Source of the DNA: JASSUD01 sp031963005 | GTDB lineage: Bacteria; Pseudomonadota; Gammaproteobacteria; Burkholderiales; Burkholderiaceae | Direction of reading: 5' to 3' | NCBI GenBank assembly: GCA_031963005.1 | Contig: JASSUL010000007.1 | Span: forward strand, 62,001 to 126,000 | DNA: 64,000 nucleotides | In this document: positions 8,509 to 17,157 of the stretch, piece after piece | How the letters are laid out: every line of letters begins with the position of its first letter | Numbering within the stretch: position 1 is the stretch's first letter | Notes under the pieces: model-generated | The model's input: the letters and a program-made list of their open reading frames with translations, nothing else | The model's database searches: none | What the model was told of the DNA's origin: nothing | Made by a program: the position numbers and the translations under genes

Positions 8509-10416
8509 ATGTCAACCGCAATCAACAAAAACCAATCTGAAAACATAAAAAATACAGATCCTGATTCTGCATCTATAAAAATTGATAAACAAAAAGAAAC
8601 ACAAAATACTCATAAAAATGGATTTTTTCAAACATTAAGAAATGCATTTCCGCCATCACCATGGAGTAAAACTAAAAATAAAAATCTAGAATTACAAAAC
8701 AATAGAAATAGTGATATTATTGTTAACAATACACATTTCAAAATTTTAAACATTCCTCCAAATACACATGATATAGAAAAAAATAACTCAGATTTAACCT
8801 CATCAAAAGAAACCTCAAAATCACAGCCACATAATAAAGCTGATGATATTTCCATAAAATTAGATGAAAATACATCTATAAAATATGAAAATATTAGAGA
8901 AACTTATGATAAATTTAAAGAATTATGCTCTATAAAAGAAATTACATTAAAAACACATAAAGGTTCTAAAGAAGAAGAGTCAAATAACGGGCTTGAAGAA
9001 AATGTAATGATAGCTGTATTATTATCTTTTCTTAAAAAAGGAAGCAATGCTTTTCCTGTTCAAACCGCACATATCAATGACAAAGATAATGACTACTTTA
9101 TCGATAAAAATCCCAATGAAGAAGGAAGTTCTACTTCCGTATCAAAAAATATAAATAATTCAAAAATCACTACCTCCAATAATGAATATAAACATACTAA
9201 TTCAAATTTATTATATGATCATTTAAAAAATTTGAATCCCATTATTGACGGAGATAAAGACCTTGAAGAAAATATAAAAAATAATCCAGATCTTAAGACA
9301 AGGTTAGGAGCAGCTGCGCTATTAAAAATGGCTACTGAAAAAGAATTTACACCAGGTCCGCTTGCAGGGAGCGCAATAACAAGCTTTTTGCTAGGTTTTG
9401 TATTTGAATCCATGCCAAAATATGCACTTGTAACTCTGGCAGCAAAAGGATTTTTTGGTGAAGGTTTTTCGCCTACGAAATATGCATTTCAGTTAGCAGG
9501 TTTACATTCTATACCCTCATTTTTAATCGAAGGAATTGATACTCTTTTTGTGCAGGCCATGCTTAAAACTATGAATAAAGAAGAATGGACATTTAAAGAT
9601 TTAATTCCCAATGCAATAAAAGGAGGACTATTGGCCTCAGCCGGATCTTATTTTAATAATGTATTGGAATATAAAAGCACTGGCTCCCATGCAGGAGACT
9701 TAGCACTTAATACACTGACCACGGAAGTGGCTGTTTTATCTGCTGGATCAGGTGTTCCAATGGAAGTAAAAGAGAATGAAGCGAAGATGAATGCAGCGCT
9801 GACACAAGCGATACAGGATGGCTTACTGGAACCAGTACCCGAAGATAAAAATGCAGAAGAATATATAAAACGATTTTCTCAGCAAGTAAGAAGTATTATA
9901 CCCGGTGATAGTATTGCAGAAAAATCTATCACTTTTGCCGCGATCATGGGAATAATACCCTTGATTTTGAGTGGAAAAGTAACGGATTGGGTTCCTGAAC
10001 ATTATTTAAATACCCTGAGATTAACACTTTTTAATCCAATAGAAGCGATAGCTATTAATTCATTAACGGCCACCTCTAAATTTGGAGGAATGTTTGGTCT
10101 TTTAACATCAGATGATCAAAAGCATACGCAACTTGCAAAACTTATTATCAATAAAAATAATGTAAACGAAAAACAAAAAGAAGAAGGTAATCCAGAAAAA
10201 AATATGGAGATATCAGATAAGCAATTAGAGGATATTTTTCACCCACCTGTGGAGCGTGGCTTTCAACAAATAGGAAGAGGAGTAATTAATGGAATAAGTA
10301 GCTTATTCAGTACGATCCCTACTCTTGCGCACACTTTAGGTATCAAAAATGACTCTCGCATAGGTCAGCGTATTCCATATGAAAATCTGAAGCGTCAGGG
10401 AGATGAAAATGTATAA
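8509..10416 (+). CDS. Large mosaic protein with hydrophobic C-terminal domain, unknown (effector-like)
   Basis: 635 residues; ATG 8509 follows AAGGA. Residues 1-260 are low-complexity, Asn/Lys/Ser-rich and encoded by very AT-rich DNA. From about 265 the composition changes and the sequence becomes ordered, with hydrophobic helices near 283-315 (GPLAGSAITSFLLGFVFE), 325-352, 400-416 and 472-490 (ITFAAIMGIIPLILSGKV). This fits a soluble secreted-type leader joined to a membrane-active or helical domain. I do not recognise the family. It is flanked by two other effector-like genes on the same strand. Confidence 0.55.
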   Translation: MSTAINKNQSENIKNTDPDSASIKIDKQKETQNTHKNGFFQTLRNAFPPSPWSKTKNKNLELQNNRNSDIIVNNTHFKILNIPPNTHDIEKNNSDLTSSKETSKSQPHNKADDISIKLDENTSIKYENIRETYDKFKELCSIKEITLKTHKGSKEEESNNGLEENVMIAVLLSFLKKGSNAFPVQTAHINDKDNDYFIDKNPNEEGSSTSVSKNINNSKITTSNNEYKHTNSNLLYDHLKNLNPIIDGDKDLEENIKNNPDLKTRLGAAALLKMATEKEFTPGPLAGSAITSFLLGFVFESMPKYALVTLAAKGFFGEGFSPTKYAFQLAGLHSIPSFLIEGIDTLFVQAMLKTMNKEEWTFKDLIPNAIKGGLLASAGSYFNNVLEYKSTGSHAGDLALNTLTTEVAVLSAGSGVPMEVKENEAKMNAALTQAIQDGLLEPVPEDKNAEEYIKRFSQQVRSIIPGDSIAEKSITFAAIMGIIPLILSGKVTDWVPEHYLNTLRLTLFNPIEAIAINSLTATSKFGGMFGLLTSDDQKHTQLAKLIINKNNVNEKQKEEGNPEKNMEISDKQLEDIFHPPVERGFQQIGRGVINGISSLFSTIPTLAHTLGIKNDSRIGQRIPYENLKRQGDENV

Positions 10417-10497
10417 ATAGTTATTTTATGCATCAGAAAGCACAGATTTTTACTACTAAAAATAGCACTGTTTTGAAAAATAAATTACCAATTCAAT

Positions 10498-10612
10498 TTT
10501 AGAGCAATTTCATTTTTATTTAATGCACTATCCTTTAAAATTATTCGATCAATTGAATAGAAACAGGAAGGTACTGTAAATGCATTTCAAATCAAATTGA
10601 AATTGCTCTAAA
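10498..10612. repeat. 115-bp inverted-repeat element (MITE-like)
   Basis: Perfect 15-bp terminal arms TTTAGAGCAATTTCA / TGAAATTGCTCTAAA, with imperfect pairing continuing inward (AATGCA and TGCATT). No coding capacity. It lies in the 214-bp gap before the next effector-like gene and 18 bp before its start codon, so it could carry or disturb that gene's leader. Confidence 0.65.
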
Positions 10613-10630
10613 TAATAAGCAGGAGATAGT

Positions 10631-11912
10631 ATGAAAAATGCCAAACATTTATCTATCACAACGGGAAATTTTAATATAAACGCAATAAATCCTTCACATT
10701 CAGAAGAATCACCTAATATTCAATATTTATCTCATCATCTTTCATCAAATGATGGCGCACTTACTAGATTAAAAAGTCAAAATTCAAACACTGATGCAGG
10801 CTTAAAACACCTTTTTGGAGAAGACTTTGGAGAAAAATTTAAACCTATTCTAGATGATGATAAAAAGAAAAAAATCCTTGCTTTTTTTTGAAAATAGAGC
10901 AGCAAAAATACTACAGAAAAATTTTCTTAAATTAAAAAAAGAAAGCGATGCCGCATACTCTAATATGCTAACTAAAGGGGAAATATGGAAAAACTATATT
11001 AAAAATACAGCTACCACTCTTGGTTATAAAGGAGCGACTAAAGCAGAATTTTCTAAACTATGTAAAAAAAATAGGGATTCCTTATTTTTAGAGGTAGTGA
11101 GTTTCGTTGATGACATACCTATTTTAGAAGAAAGGGAAGCATTTTTCTTAGAAAAAGTTCTAAATCAACCTCTCTATGCTGTACATGTGGCAGAGGAAAC
11201 AGCAAGAGAGAATATTGAAAATACGAATAGTATTGGTCTTTTTTCACGGCAACTCCTTCAAAAAAAGAAAATACCGTTCGATGAAACTCATACCGAAAAA
11301 TTAGATATAAAAAATATTGCAGCAGATAATTTTGTATATTTTTCACTGGGATTATCAGAGAAAGTTCGAAAACCAAGCAGCCGATTTGGCACTGCTGCAT
11401 ATAATATTAAGATAGAAGAAGTTAAAAAATTCGAAAGTGGTTTTTTTACCCTTTACGATCCTGCAGGTCCAGAGGTAACCGATCCCAAGAGGCATATCGA
11501 TAATTTATCCGATGAAGGGGCAGATATTTTATACGATCGCAAAAACGATCTAACGGACAGTGAGGGTAAAAGTAAAGTATATGATTTTATTTATCCAATT
11601 GGGGAAAAAGGCATCTATATAAAAGAAGTTTTAGCCCTAGCAATAATTCGTGACACTAGACTTTTAAAAAATGAGGAAGACAGAAAATTAATTCTAGAAT
11701 CACAAGGAGAGAACGATGAAGCATTTTCTGAGAAATTAGAGAAAATAATTACTGCACTTTACCGCCCACAACTAATAGTGCCACGCCATCTGTATGTTGC
11801 TCGTAATGGGAAAGGAAACAGAAAGAAAGTGGGTAAACCTCAAAAAATTGAAAGAAAGATAGTTTTTAAAGCAATGCCGCCGTATGAAACACGGGATAGG
11901 ACTGACTTTTAA
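10631..11912 (+). pseudogene. ADP-ribosyltransferase-like effector gene, two frames joined at a T8 run
   Basis: Starts at ATG 10631 after AGGAGA. The first frame ends in TGA at 10889-10891, and the next frame is open to 11912. Removing one T from the eight T's at 10882-10889 gives continuous ...KKKKILAFFENRAAKILQKNF..., about 427 residues. It is listed as a pseudogene because the genomic frame is broken, but slippage on the T run could restore it. The middle (YAVHVAEETARENIENTNSIGLFSRQ, then FVYFSLGLSEK and SSRFG) resembles host-modifying ADP-ribosyltransferase or riboxanase effectors. That resemblance is from recall and weak. The gene is AT-rich like its neighbours. Confidence 0.55.
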
Positions 11913-11999
11913 ATAAGGATACCTTAGACCTAAGCATGGCAGCATGCTTATTTTTCTAAGAAGATGCAATCACATAAAATTTTTTCAGTCGTTGCGAAC

Positions 12000-12287
12000 G
12001 ATGATAAATAAATTGTTTTTCAGCCCAGCTAGTCTATGGGAAATTATCATCAAGCAAGGATTAGAGCGGCCAGATTTTCAAGTCAATGCGCGTTTATTGC
12101 GCAAGGGTTTGCTAGAGAATAAATATCAGGAATTAGCAATAATCAGTGAACATGCCATAGCTGTTGGTGAACTACCTCCTCTCCTTTTGACCGTATCCTT
12201 ATCGCTCAGTCCAAAATCGAAGGTTTTACACTACTTACTGCAGACGCATTAGTTGCACAATACCCAGGGTCTATACAAAAGGTATGA
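12000..12287 (+). pseudogene. Broken PIN-domain (VapC-like) toxin
   Basis: The first part reads FFSPASLWEIIIKQGLERPDF... and ...ISEHAIAVGELPP, typical of the centre of type II PIN toxins. After about 12180 the frame shifts, and the C-terminus continues in another frame as PFDRILIAQSKIEGFTLLTADAL up to TGA at 12285. The N-terminal DTHALLW-type segment with the first catalytic Asp is missing. PIN toxins are Mg-dependent ribonucleases; this copy is dead. No antitoxin gene is beside it. Confidence 0.8.
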
Positions 12288-12503
12288 AATTGAAAGCTAT
12301 ACGAGGTCATCACTATAGCCACATGACGACAACCAAACAAAGTAAAGCTCCATTTAGAAAAGATGCATGATCATATCTAGGTATAAGCCCGACGGAAAAA
12401 TCAAATATGAGATGCTTTCAAGGAGCGAATGACAAATGCCATTTTTATAGCGTAAACATCGCACAGGTATCAAGTTGCTGGCTTTATCTTGTCGTGTACC
12501 ATT
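12288..12503. other. Intergenic, nothing recognised
   Basis: Gap between the PIN remnant and the convergent XRE regulator. No hairpin with a T run, tRNA or convincing ORF was seen. Confidence 0.5.
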
Positions 12504-13448
12504 TTATTCTTTCTCCTCTTTTTGGGTCATTGTCGCATCTTCATCTATTTCTTTACGACCTTCTAGGTATTTCAACAAGGGCATGTCCACCAAGCAAACC
12601 GTATTTGCAGAGTAATAAAATTGCCTACCATTCCAGTTATCTAATCTGAAAACGCCAAGATTTTCTTCCATTTCTGCCTCGTATGCGAGAGACTCTAATT
12701 GCGCATATTCAACACAATAATGGGTCGAAGTGCCTTCTATAAAATGAATATGGGTATCCAGAATATATTCTGTTAGTTTTTCTTCATCGATCTCGTGCTT
12801 TTCTATTAAATATTTAACCTCTTCGCGTAGGCTCTGAGAATAATTTTTTTCATATTCTTCCTTTGAAGCATAAAAATCATCTTCTAATGCTCTGTAAATT
12901 TCAAGTGAATGTCCTTGGTAGCCGTCCCAAGAAAGATCCCAGTCGTCCTCTAATGGATCCAGATTATCATCCAACAAGCAAATGCGTTTGATGGCAGAAA
13001 TGGAGAAAACTAGCATACGGTTGTTCAGCGTGGACGCTACCACCCAGTTAGAATCATGACTACTGCGATCATCTAATAGGGAGCCTAAACGATTCGCTTC
13101 ATTTACACTAATTGGATACCATTGGGTTTTTTCCTTGCCGGGTAATAACAAACCTAGATGCCCCCAAAAACCATCTGAAAGCTTGCCTCCAAATATAGAG
13201 TAGTGATTCGTCGTGATTTGGGTTGCATGGCCTTTTTCTATATCCAATAAATCATCTACGCTGGTACCAAAAATAAGCGCTATATCGCGCAGTGCGGCGA
13301 TATTGGGCTCCGCTTTGCCGGTTTCCCAACGAGCAATGGTTTGCTGAGACACATTCAGTTTTTCAGCAAGATCTTTTTGTGTATATTTAATGGCCGTGCG
13401 TAATGCGCGTAATTTCTTCACTATCTGTCCTTTTAGGGGATTGGTCAC
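12504..13448 (-). CDS. XRE-family transcriptional regulator with unknown C-terminal domain
   Basis: 314 residues. Residues 10-68 form a lambda-repressor-type helix-turn-helix (LRALRTAIKYTQKDLAEKL, then NVSQQTIARWETGKAEP). The remainder (about 75-314) is acidic with many aromatic residues and no family I recognise; it may sense a ligand or be the partner of a stress system. The gene stands alone. A perfect inverted repeat upstream (13466-13500) may be its operator. Base composition is intermediate between the AT-rich block and the housekeeping genes. Confidence 0.8.
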   Translation of the reverse strand: MTNPLKGQIVKKLRALRTAIKYTQKDLAEKLNVSQQTIARWETGKAEPNIAALRDIALIFGTSVDDLLDIEKGHATQITTNHYSIFGGKLSDGFWGHLGLLLPGKEKTQWYPISVNEANRLGSLLDDRSSHDSNWVVASTLNNRMLVFSISAIKRICLLDDNLDPLEDDWDLSWDGYQGHSLEIYRALEDDFYASKEEYEKNYSQSLREEVKYLIEKHEIDEEKLTEYILDTHIHFIEGTSTHYCVEYAQLESLAYEAEMEENLGVFRLDNWNGRQFYYSANTVCLVDMPLLKYLEGRKEIDEDATMTQKEEKE

Positions 13449-13465
13449 AAGATTATTCTTATAAT

Positions 13466-13500
13466 ACTCAAAAAATGGGTTTTTTACTCGTTTTTTGAGT
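13466..13500. promoter_or_regulatory. Inverted repeat upstream of the XRE regulator
   Basis: 10-bp arms ACTCAAAAAA / TTTTTTGAGT separated by 15 bp, 18 bp before the regulator start codon and beside an AT-rich possible -10 (TATTAT). The position suits an autoregulatory operator. Confidence 0.45.
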
Positions 13501-13582
13501 TCCTTTGCGATCTCTTTATTCTATTGGGGTAGCGCCTCATCCTCCCTGCTTCTTCACCTATTATTTTGCTTGACTGCTAGCC

Positions 13583-14398
13583 TTGAATACATTGACTTCT
13601 TCTACACCCGCATTGCCCACTGAATCTGCGGCTCCTGCTTCTCATCGTCCCGATCCTCATCGTCCCGCTTCTTATCCTCCTTTACGCAGCTTTGTTAAAC
13701 GCGCTGGTCGTATTTCTGATGCGCAGCGCCAAGCCTATGAGGAACTTGGGCCCGTTTGGACGCTGCCCTATCAATCTACGCCGCCAGATTGGGAGGCGGT
13801 TTTTCAGCGTACTGGGCCTTGTATTTTAGAAATTGGCTTTGGCATGGGGACGGCTACTGCGCAGATTGCCAGCGCGCAGCCTGGTACGAATTTTTTAGGC
13901 GTGGAAGTGCATGTGCCTGGTGTTGGAGCGCTTTTGAAACAGATTGACGAGCAGGGGCTACGCAATATCCGTATCATTGAGCATGATGCGGTTGAAGTCG
14001 TACAGTCTATGTTTGGCGAGGCGAGTTTGGATGGGATCCATATTTTCTTTCCTGACCCTTGGCATAAGGCTCGGCACCATAAACGCCGCTTGATTCAACC
14101 GGCATTTGTACAGCTTTTGGCTACTCGCTTAAAATTAGGCGGCTATATACACTGTGCAACGGACTGGGAGCATTACGCGCAGCAGATGCTTGAGGTATTG
14201 TGCGCTGAGCCTTTGCTAAGAAATACCGCTGCGCCTTGCGAGCTTGATATGCCCCATGCAGAAAAGCCCAACCTTGCTACACAGTGTGTGCCTCGCCCCG
14301 CTTGGCGCCCCGTGACGAAATTTGAAAAGCGCGGGCTGCTGCGCGGACATGGAATATGGGATTTCGTTTTTCAGCGCCACCATCCTGCTTCCTCTTAA
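13583..14398 (+). CDS. trmB: tRNA (guanine-N7-)-methyltransferase
   Basis: 271 residues. An unstructured Pro/Ser N-terminus is followed by the TrmB domain: LRSFVKRAGRISDAQ, the SAM-binding motif ILEIGFGMGTATAQ, GVEVHVPGVGALL, and the signature FFPDPWHKARHHKRRL. TrmB methylates G46 in the tRNA variable loop. The frame is closed by a TGA four codons upstream and has no early ATG, so TTG at 13583 is the likely start. Confidence 0.93.
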   Translation: MNTLTSSTPALPTESAAPASHRPDPHRPASYPPLRSFVKRAGRISDAQRQAYEELGPVWTLPYQSTPPDWEAVFQRTGPCILEIGFGMGTATAQIASAQPGTNFLGVEVHVPGVGALLKQIDEQGLRNIRIIEHDAVEVVQSMFGEASLDGIHIFFPDPWHKARHHKRRLIQPAFVQLLATRLKLGGYIHCATDWEHYAQQMLEVLCAEPLLRNTAAPCELDMPHAEKPNLATQCVPRPAWRPVTKFEKRGLLRGHGIWDFVFQRHHPASS

Positions 14399-14521
14399 AC
14401 GTGCTTCTTTTTAAACACGCTTTTTTTAAATAATTTAGGCCTTTTTAACCGCGATCTGAGCCTTTTATTCTCTCTTATACTTATTGATTATGCTGCTCCG
14501 TAGAGCACCACGCATTACACT

Positions 14522-15181
14522 ATGAATACTGAAAATACCCGCTTTAATATGATCGAGCAGCAAATTCGTCCGTGGGGCATCGGGGATCGGACTGTACTCG
14601 ATAGACTCTATGCTTTGCCCCGCGAAAACTTTGTTCCGTCTGCGTATGTGAATGAGGCGTTTGCAGACCTCAATATTCCGCTTCCTAAAGGCCAGACTAT
14701 GCTCTGCCCTAGGGTTGAGGCGCGTGTGCTCCAGGCTGTTCAAGTAACGCCACAGGATAGGGTTTTGGTGATCGGCGCGGGCTCAGGGTATATGGCGGGG
14801 CTGCTTGCTTTGAATGCGCAACAGGTTATTGCGCTGGATATTGAAGAAGAGTTAGTGGCGCTAGCGCAAAAAAATCTGCAAACTGCAGGCATTCAGAATG
14901 TCACCGTCGTGCAAGCGGATGGGGCACAAGGCTACGCAAAAAATGCGCCTTATGACGTCATCACGGTCTGTGCTGGCTTACCTGTTCTTCCTCAAGCATT
15001 ACTGGAACAATTAAAGCCTGGTGGTCGGCTAATGGCTTTCGTGGGGCAAGCACCTGTTCTACAGGCTCAATTGATCACGCGTACAGACGAATTGCACTAT
15101 ATGACACAAACGCTTTTTGAAACTTTGATTGCTCCACTGCAATATGCCCAACAGCCTGCCGTTGCACTCACCGCGGTTTAA
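14522..15181 (+). CDS. Protein-L-isoaspartate O-methyltransferase family protein
   Basis: 219 residues of the PCMT fold. It begins with the family start FNMIEQQIRPWGI, has LPRENFVPSAY, and a SAM-binding loop VLVIGAGSGYMAGLLA with acidic ALDIEEELV. True Pcm repairs isoaspartyl residues. This is the proteobacterial relative usually found with a rhodanese gene, as here, and its true substrate is not known. It lies 62 bp before the rhodanese gene. Confidence 0.85.
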   Translation: MNTENTRFNMIEQQIRPWGIGDRTVLDRLYALPRENFVPSAYVNEAFADLNIPLPKGQTMLCPRVEARVLQAVQVTPQDRVLVIGAGSGYMAGLLALNAQQVIALDIEEELVALAQKNLQTAGIQNVTVVQADGAQGYAKNAPYDVITVCAGLPVLPQALLEQLKPGGRLMAFVGQAPVLQAQLITRTDELHYMTQTLFETLIAPLQYAQQPAVALTAV

Positions 15182-15243
15182 TACGCAAATCTGCTTGCGC
15201 TGATATTTTTTTGTTGATTACTCTGCTCACTGAGGGCTTCACT

Positions 15244-15597
15244 ATGCATACACTGGATCCTAATGAGCTTGCCCAATGGCTAGATACTGGGCATACGTCC
15301 TTAATTGCAACGGAAGAGGTGCCGTGCTTGCTCGACGTGCGGGAAGCCTGGGAAATTGAGCAAGCGCATATTCCTGGCTCGCTATCGCTCACATTAAGCA
15401 CACTGGCAAATAATCTCGATACGCTGCATATCCATGCAAATAAAGACACCCCTATTGTCTGTATTTGTCATCATGGGGTACGCAGTGCACACGCTGCGCA
15501 TTTCCTCAAATCGCAGGGGTTTGCTCATGTCTTTAATTTGCGTGGGGGTATTCATGCCTGGGCACAAGAAGTGGATCCGAGTATGCGCACTTACTAA
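15244..15597 (+). CDS. Single-domain rhodanese
   Basis: 117 residues from ATG 15244, chosen because GAGG sits 8 bases upstream. One rhodanese domain with CLLDVREAWEIEQAHIPGS and the active-site loop CHHGVRSAHAA (catalytic Cys75). Such proteins carry sulfur as a persulfide. It follows the PCMT-family gene. In Burkholderia, as I recall, tolC comes next; here a repeat-rich gap and the end of zapE follow instead. Confidence 0.9.
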   Translation: MHTLDPNELAQWLDTGHTSLIATEEVPCLLDVREAWEIEQAHIPGSLSLTLSTLANNLDTLHIHANKDTPIVCICHHGVRSAHAAHFLKSQGFAHVFNLRGGIHAWAQEVDPSMRTY

Positions 15598-15636
15598 CTG
15601 ATGTTACGCAGGTATTCAAAAAGATAGTGGTCATCA

Positions 15637-15806
15637 TGTTGGGCTTCCTTCGTCACCACCAATCTACAGTCCTTTGCCTTTTCTGGTGGTTGGTGGAGTT
15701 TGATGAGTCCCTTTCACCTACCCATTTTGGTAGGTTGGGGTGCGTTTTTGGGTGATTTTGGAACCCCAACCCAACCCGCTTTTGAAGATTATGAACAGGT
15801 TTAAGT
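15637..15806. repeat. Intergenic repeat cluster (REP-like hairpins), copy 1
   Basis: Contains the unit GGTGGTGACGAAGGAA (on the minus strand), a hairpin built from GGTTGGGGTG...GGAACCCCAACC, and TTTTGAAGATTATGAACAGG. The same modules recur at 21388-21588, and the first also at 42785-42820. No coding capacity. They fill the gap between the rhodanese gene and the convergent zapE. Confidence 0.7.
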
Positions 15807-15831
15807 GATCTCCCTCTTTGCAGCCTACTTA

Positions 15832-16995
15832 TCATGCCCGTTTGCCTGCATTGAGCCAATATCGCTGTGTTTGCATTTCGACCACGCGGGACAACGTGCG
15901 CACTCCTTGGCGCGCTAACGTGGAGCATGCATAGAGTTTGGGAAGCTCTACTGTTGCAGAGAGTATCAACCGTGTAGGGGTATCATAGAGGACGTCAATC
16001 AACCAAGTAAAACGGCGGGCGGGTAGTGCTTGATCTTCCGTAAATTGGGGAAGATTCGACACGATGACAGTATGAAAACGTCTAGCAATTTCCAGGTAAT
16101 CGTTTTGTGAACGTGCAGCACCACACAGTACTTGAAAATCAAACCATACTACACCGGCTACGCAAGCATAGGCAGGTACACTGCGATGTTCAATATGCAG
16201 AACGACAGGCGCCTCTAGCGTATCCGCGCTAGGCGCTGCGGTATGCGTTAACACCCTAAAAATGGCTAGTAAAGCCGCGTCGGCCTGAGGCCCTGAAGGC
16301 ACGTGATACCCTACAGGATGAGAAGGATCAAACGGCGCAGCAAGCGATGCTTGGGCATTGTCTACTGCCGCCTGCGCAGTGGGAATTTGCCGATAATCTC
16401 TTCCCCCGTCGACATTTAGCACATCGAGCTTTTCATACAGTAGCGCGATGGCATTGAGCATACGTTCCCGATGCAAGCCATCTGGATACAGTCCGTCAGG
16501 TCTATCGTTTGAGGTCATCACAAATTGCACGCCTTCTTTAAACAAAGCGTGCAATAGCCGATGCAGCAGCATGGCATCGGCAATATCCGTAATATGAAAT
16601 TCGTCAAAACAAATCAGTCGATACTGTTTGGCCATACGGCGAGCGAGTACATCTAAGGGGTCGGTGCGCCCTTTTAAGGTACGCAATTGCTGATGGACTT
16701 CGCGCATAAATTCGTGAAAATGCATCCGTATGCGCTGTTTTATCGGCACACAGGCATAAAACGCATCCATCAAAAAGCTTTTGCCTCGTCCCACTCCTCC
16801 CCAGAGATAGACCCCTTTAGGAGGCGGTACAGTGCGTATCCATCGCTTCCAGAAATGCGTTTGATGAGCGGCATATTCGAGCCACTCGGTATAGCAGCGT
16901 TGTAAACGTTCCATAGCCGCTCGCTGAGTGGCATCGGGCGTATACCCTCGCTGTGTGAACGCGCGTTCACAGTAAGTCAAAACATCCATATCCAT
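15832..16995 (-). CDS. zapE: Cell division ATPase ZapE (AFG1 family)
   Basis: About 387 residues from ATG 16995; the longer frame to 17088 adds a non-conserved leader. The AFG1/ZapE pattern is clear: MDVLTYCERAF start, Walker A GGVGRGKS near residues 66-73, FHEFMREVH, Walker B LICFDEFHITDIADAM, and the sensor-type motif VMTSNDRPDGLYPDGL. ZapE modulates the FtsZ ring in proteobacteria. It lies directly downstream of lpdA, as in Burkholderia. Confidence 0.93.
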   Translation of the reverse strand: MDMDVLTYCERAFTQRGYTPDATQRAAMERLQRCYTEWLEYAAHQTHFWKRWIRTVPPPKGVYLWGGVGRGKSFLMDAFYACVPIKQRIRMHFHEFMREVHQQLRTLKGRTDPLDVLARRMAKQYRLICFDEFHITDIADAMLLHRLLHALFKEGVQFVMTSNDRPDGLYPDGLHRERMLNAIALLYEKLDVLNVDGGRDYRQIPTAQAAVDNAQASLAAPFDPSHPVGYHVPSGPQADAALLAIFRVLTHTAAPSADTLEAPVVLHIEHRSVPAYACVAGVVWFDFQVLCGAARSQNDYLEIARRFHTVIVSNLPQFTEDQALPARRFTWLIDVLYDTPTRLILSATVELPKLYACSTLARQGVRTLSRVVEMQTQRYWLNAGKRA

Positions 16996-17157
16996 GGTGT
17001 ATTTAAAAAACGTCCTAACGTATTGCTGAATACTAAAAGGGCCCAAGAAGCGGTAAACGGTTTTTAGGGAGACCTCCCTGTAAACCATCTTCGCTATCTT
17101 TGGACCCTATTTAACCTGCTCTTTATGCTACGCTTTCTACACTATTTAAAGCTGTTT

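Noticed and set aside
15653..15928. Short minus-strand ORF over the repeat cluster
   Set aside because: It spans REP-like repeats and the zapE tail; the protein has no plausible composition or start signal.
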